From Saprospiraceae bacterium (lineage in GTDB: Bacteria > Bacteroidota > Bacteroidia > Chitinophagales > Saprospiraceae): a stretch of 34,665 bases of DNA. The DNA is taken from NCBI GenBank assembly GCA_013214355.1, contig JABSSL010000065.1, forward strand, positions 1 to 34,665. Direction: 5' to 3'. The position numbers and the translations under genes are program-made. Within the stretch, counting starts at the first letter, position 1. Each line of letters begins with the position of its first letter. The notes under the pieces were generated by a model, which saw only the letters and a program-made list of their open reading frames with translations, searched no databases and had not been told where the DNA came from. Below are positions 33,798 to 34,665 of the stretch, piece after piece.

Positions 33798-34665
33798 ATG
33801 AAAAGCGTAACTATGTTCTCTAGACTTTCCGTTCTAATTCTAGGGATTCTCTTTTTGACTGCTTGTGAAAAAGAAGATCCGCTTGAGGCTCCAACAGCTG
33901 ATATCTTTCGAAGCATTGTGGGGAAGCAAGTTGCCTTTACGGCCCTCACTCTTCACGCAGACCAATGGCTCTGGGATTTTGGAGATGGACAAACGAGTAC
34001 GGAGCAGAATCCCGTGCACATCTATCAAGAAGGCGGAGTGTATACCATCACACTTAAGGCCAGCAACGAGGCCGGTTCTGCCGATGCCACTTCACAAGTC
34101 TCTTTAGATCTTTCTCCTTTTGAGATGCTAACCGGTGGGAGCGCTGCTGCCAATGGAAAGACTTGGCGAATTAGCGCTGCTCATTCCGACAAGGATGTCA
34201 TTGCCTTGGCAGATCCGGGATTCACGGTCATCCAAGAGGTGCCGCAAGGCGCACTGGGACTCTTCCTTGGACTTGGCGAGGAATATGAAGATGAGTTTAC
34301 CTTTAAAGCGGATGGTAGCTACATACATGATACAAAAAATGGGGCTGCCTTTAGTAGTCTGGTGTATGCCTTGGTTAATCAATTGGAGGTAGTGAATATC
34401 ACGGAAGAAAGCCAAAGCTTCGGCTTTGCGTCGGTGGCTTTCAGCCCGGACCCCAATGCCACTTTTACTTATACAGAAGAAAAGGATATGGTACAAACCG
34501 TTGTCAGTCAGGGAGACGGCTCTACTACAGGTGATCTTACCTTTAATGGAGTAAGCACGCTCAGCTTTTCTGGAAACGAGTTTATCGGCTTGATGGATTT
34601 TCATCGAGAAGCCATCATCCAAGAGCTGACGCCGGAAAAAATGCGCTTGGCCATGTTTATGTCTG
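33798..34665 (+). CDS. PKD-domain lipoprotein, 3' end outside window
   Basis: Open to the right edge: 289 residues are visible with no stop. The ATG at 33798 gives MKSVTMFSRLSVLILGILFL then TACEKED, a lipoprotein signal with Cys23; a second Met at 33813 is an alternative. Residues ~34-104 are a PKD domain with the hallmark WLWDFGDGQTSTEQNPVH. The following part (GKTWRISAAHSDKDVIALAD, then FKADGSYIHD) resembles the post-PKD domain of lipoproteins often found with SusC/SusD-type glycan uptake genes. That suggests a surface binding protein for a polysaccharide, but no SusC/SusD pair is visible in the window, so the role is inferred. It is divergent from the lipoprotein/esterase operon across 844 bp. 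Confidence 0.85.
   Translation, partial: MKSVTMFSRLSVLILGILFLTACEKEDPLEAPTADIFRSIVGKQVAFTALTLHADQWLWDFGDGQTSTEQNPVHIYQEGGVYTITLKASNEAGSADATSQVSLDLSPFEMLTGGSAAANGKTWRISAAHSDKDVIALADPGFTVIQEVPQGALGLFLGLGEEYEDEFTFKADGSYIHDTKNGAAFSSLVYALVNQLEVVNITEESQSFGFASVAFSPDPNATFTYTEEKDMVQTVVSQGDGSTTGDLTFNGVSTLSFSGNEFIGLMDFHREAIIQELTPEKMRLAMFMS

Noticed and set aside
34128-34622. Minus-strand frame of 164 codons near the right edge
   Set aside because: Antisense to the PKD lipoprotein, which has a clear lipobox and PKD motif on the plus strand.

Overview
The window looks like chromosomal DNA of a gliding-type Bacteroidota, most likely a Saprospiria (Lewinella/Haliscomenobacter-like) relative. This is inferred from gene content, not from a marker gene. 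The evidence is: two very large secreted proteins with type B (CHU_C / gliding-motility-associated) type IX secretion C-terminal domains, SprB-type and PKD-type repeats, a PorP/SprF-family outer-membrane protein, an ECF sigma / FecR / STN-TonB-receptor circuit, a DUF2795 protein, Bacteroidota promoter boxes (TAnnTTTG, once with a TTTG -33 box), and few Shine-Dalgarno sequences.

Layout. Bases 1-6704 are all minus strand: the N-terminus of an ABC exporter (cut by the window edge), a small lipoprotein and cytidylate kinase (one operon); a 503-aa helical protein of unknown function; a DUF2795 protein; a secreted transglutaminase-like protein; and queA. A divergent promoter region then leads to a plus-strand MacB/FtsX-type permease (6942-8195). 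Bases 8721-15660 hold a PorP/SprF protein followed by a 1959-aa protein with five cohesin-like modules, about ten PKD-like modules and a type B sorting domain. Bases 15958-25082 hold an ECF sigma factor, a FecR anti-sigma factor, an STN-bearing TonB receptor, a PLP aminotransferase and a second, paralogous TonB receptor without STN. Bases 25348-28833 encode a second type B cargo protein (1161 aa) with PPC-like domains and SprB repeats. Bases 28845-32953 are a minus-strand operon: a lipoprotein with a propeller-like N-terminus and a helical-barrel C-terminus, an esterase-like lipoprotein and an EamA/DMT transporter. After 844 bp of non-coding DNA, a PKD-domain lipoprotein (33798 onward) runs off the right edge.

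How the genes may work together. The PorP/SprF protein plus the giant cohesin/PKD protein looks like a cargo and its dedicated type IX partner; both start codons are preceded by the same 10-nt sequence. The sigma/FecR/STN-receptor set is a classical cell-surface signalling circuit. The unusual part is its extension by a tightly coupled aminotransferase and a second receptor, which suggests import and catabolism (or biosynthetic use) of an amino-group-containing compound. The minus-strand lipoprotein operon and the PKD lipoprotein suggest surface degradation of a polymer or ester, but no substrate can be named. No tRNA, rRNA, CRISPR array, transposase, integrase or phage gene was seen.
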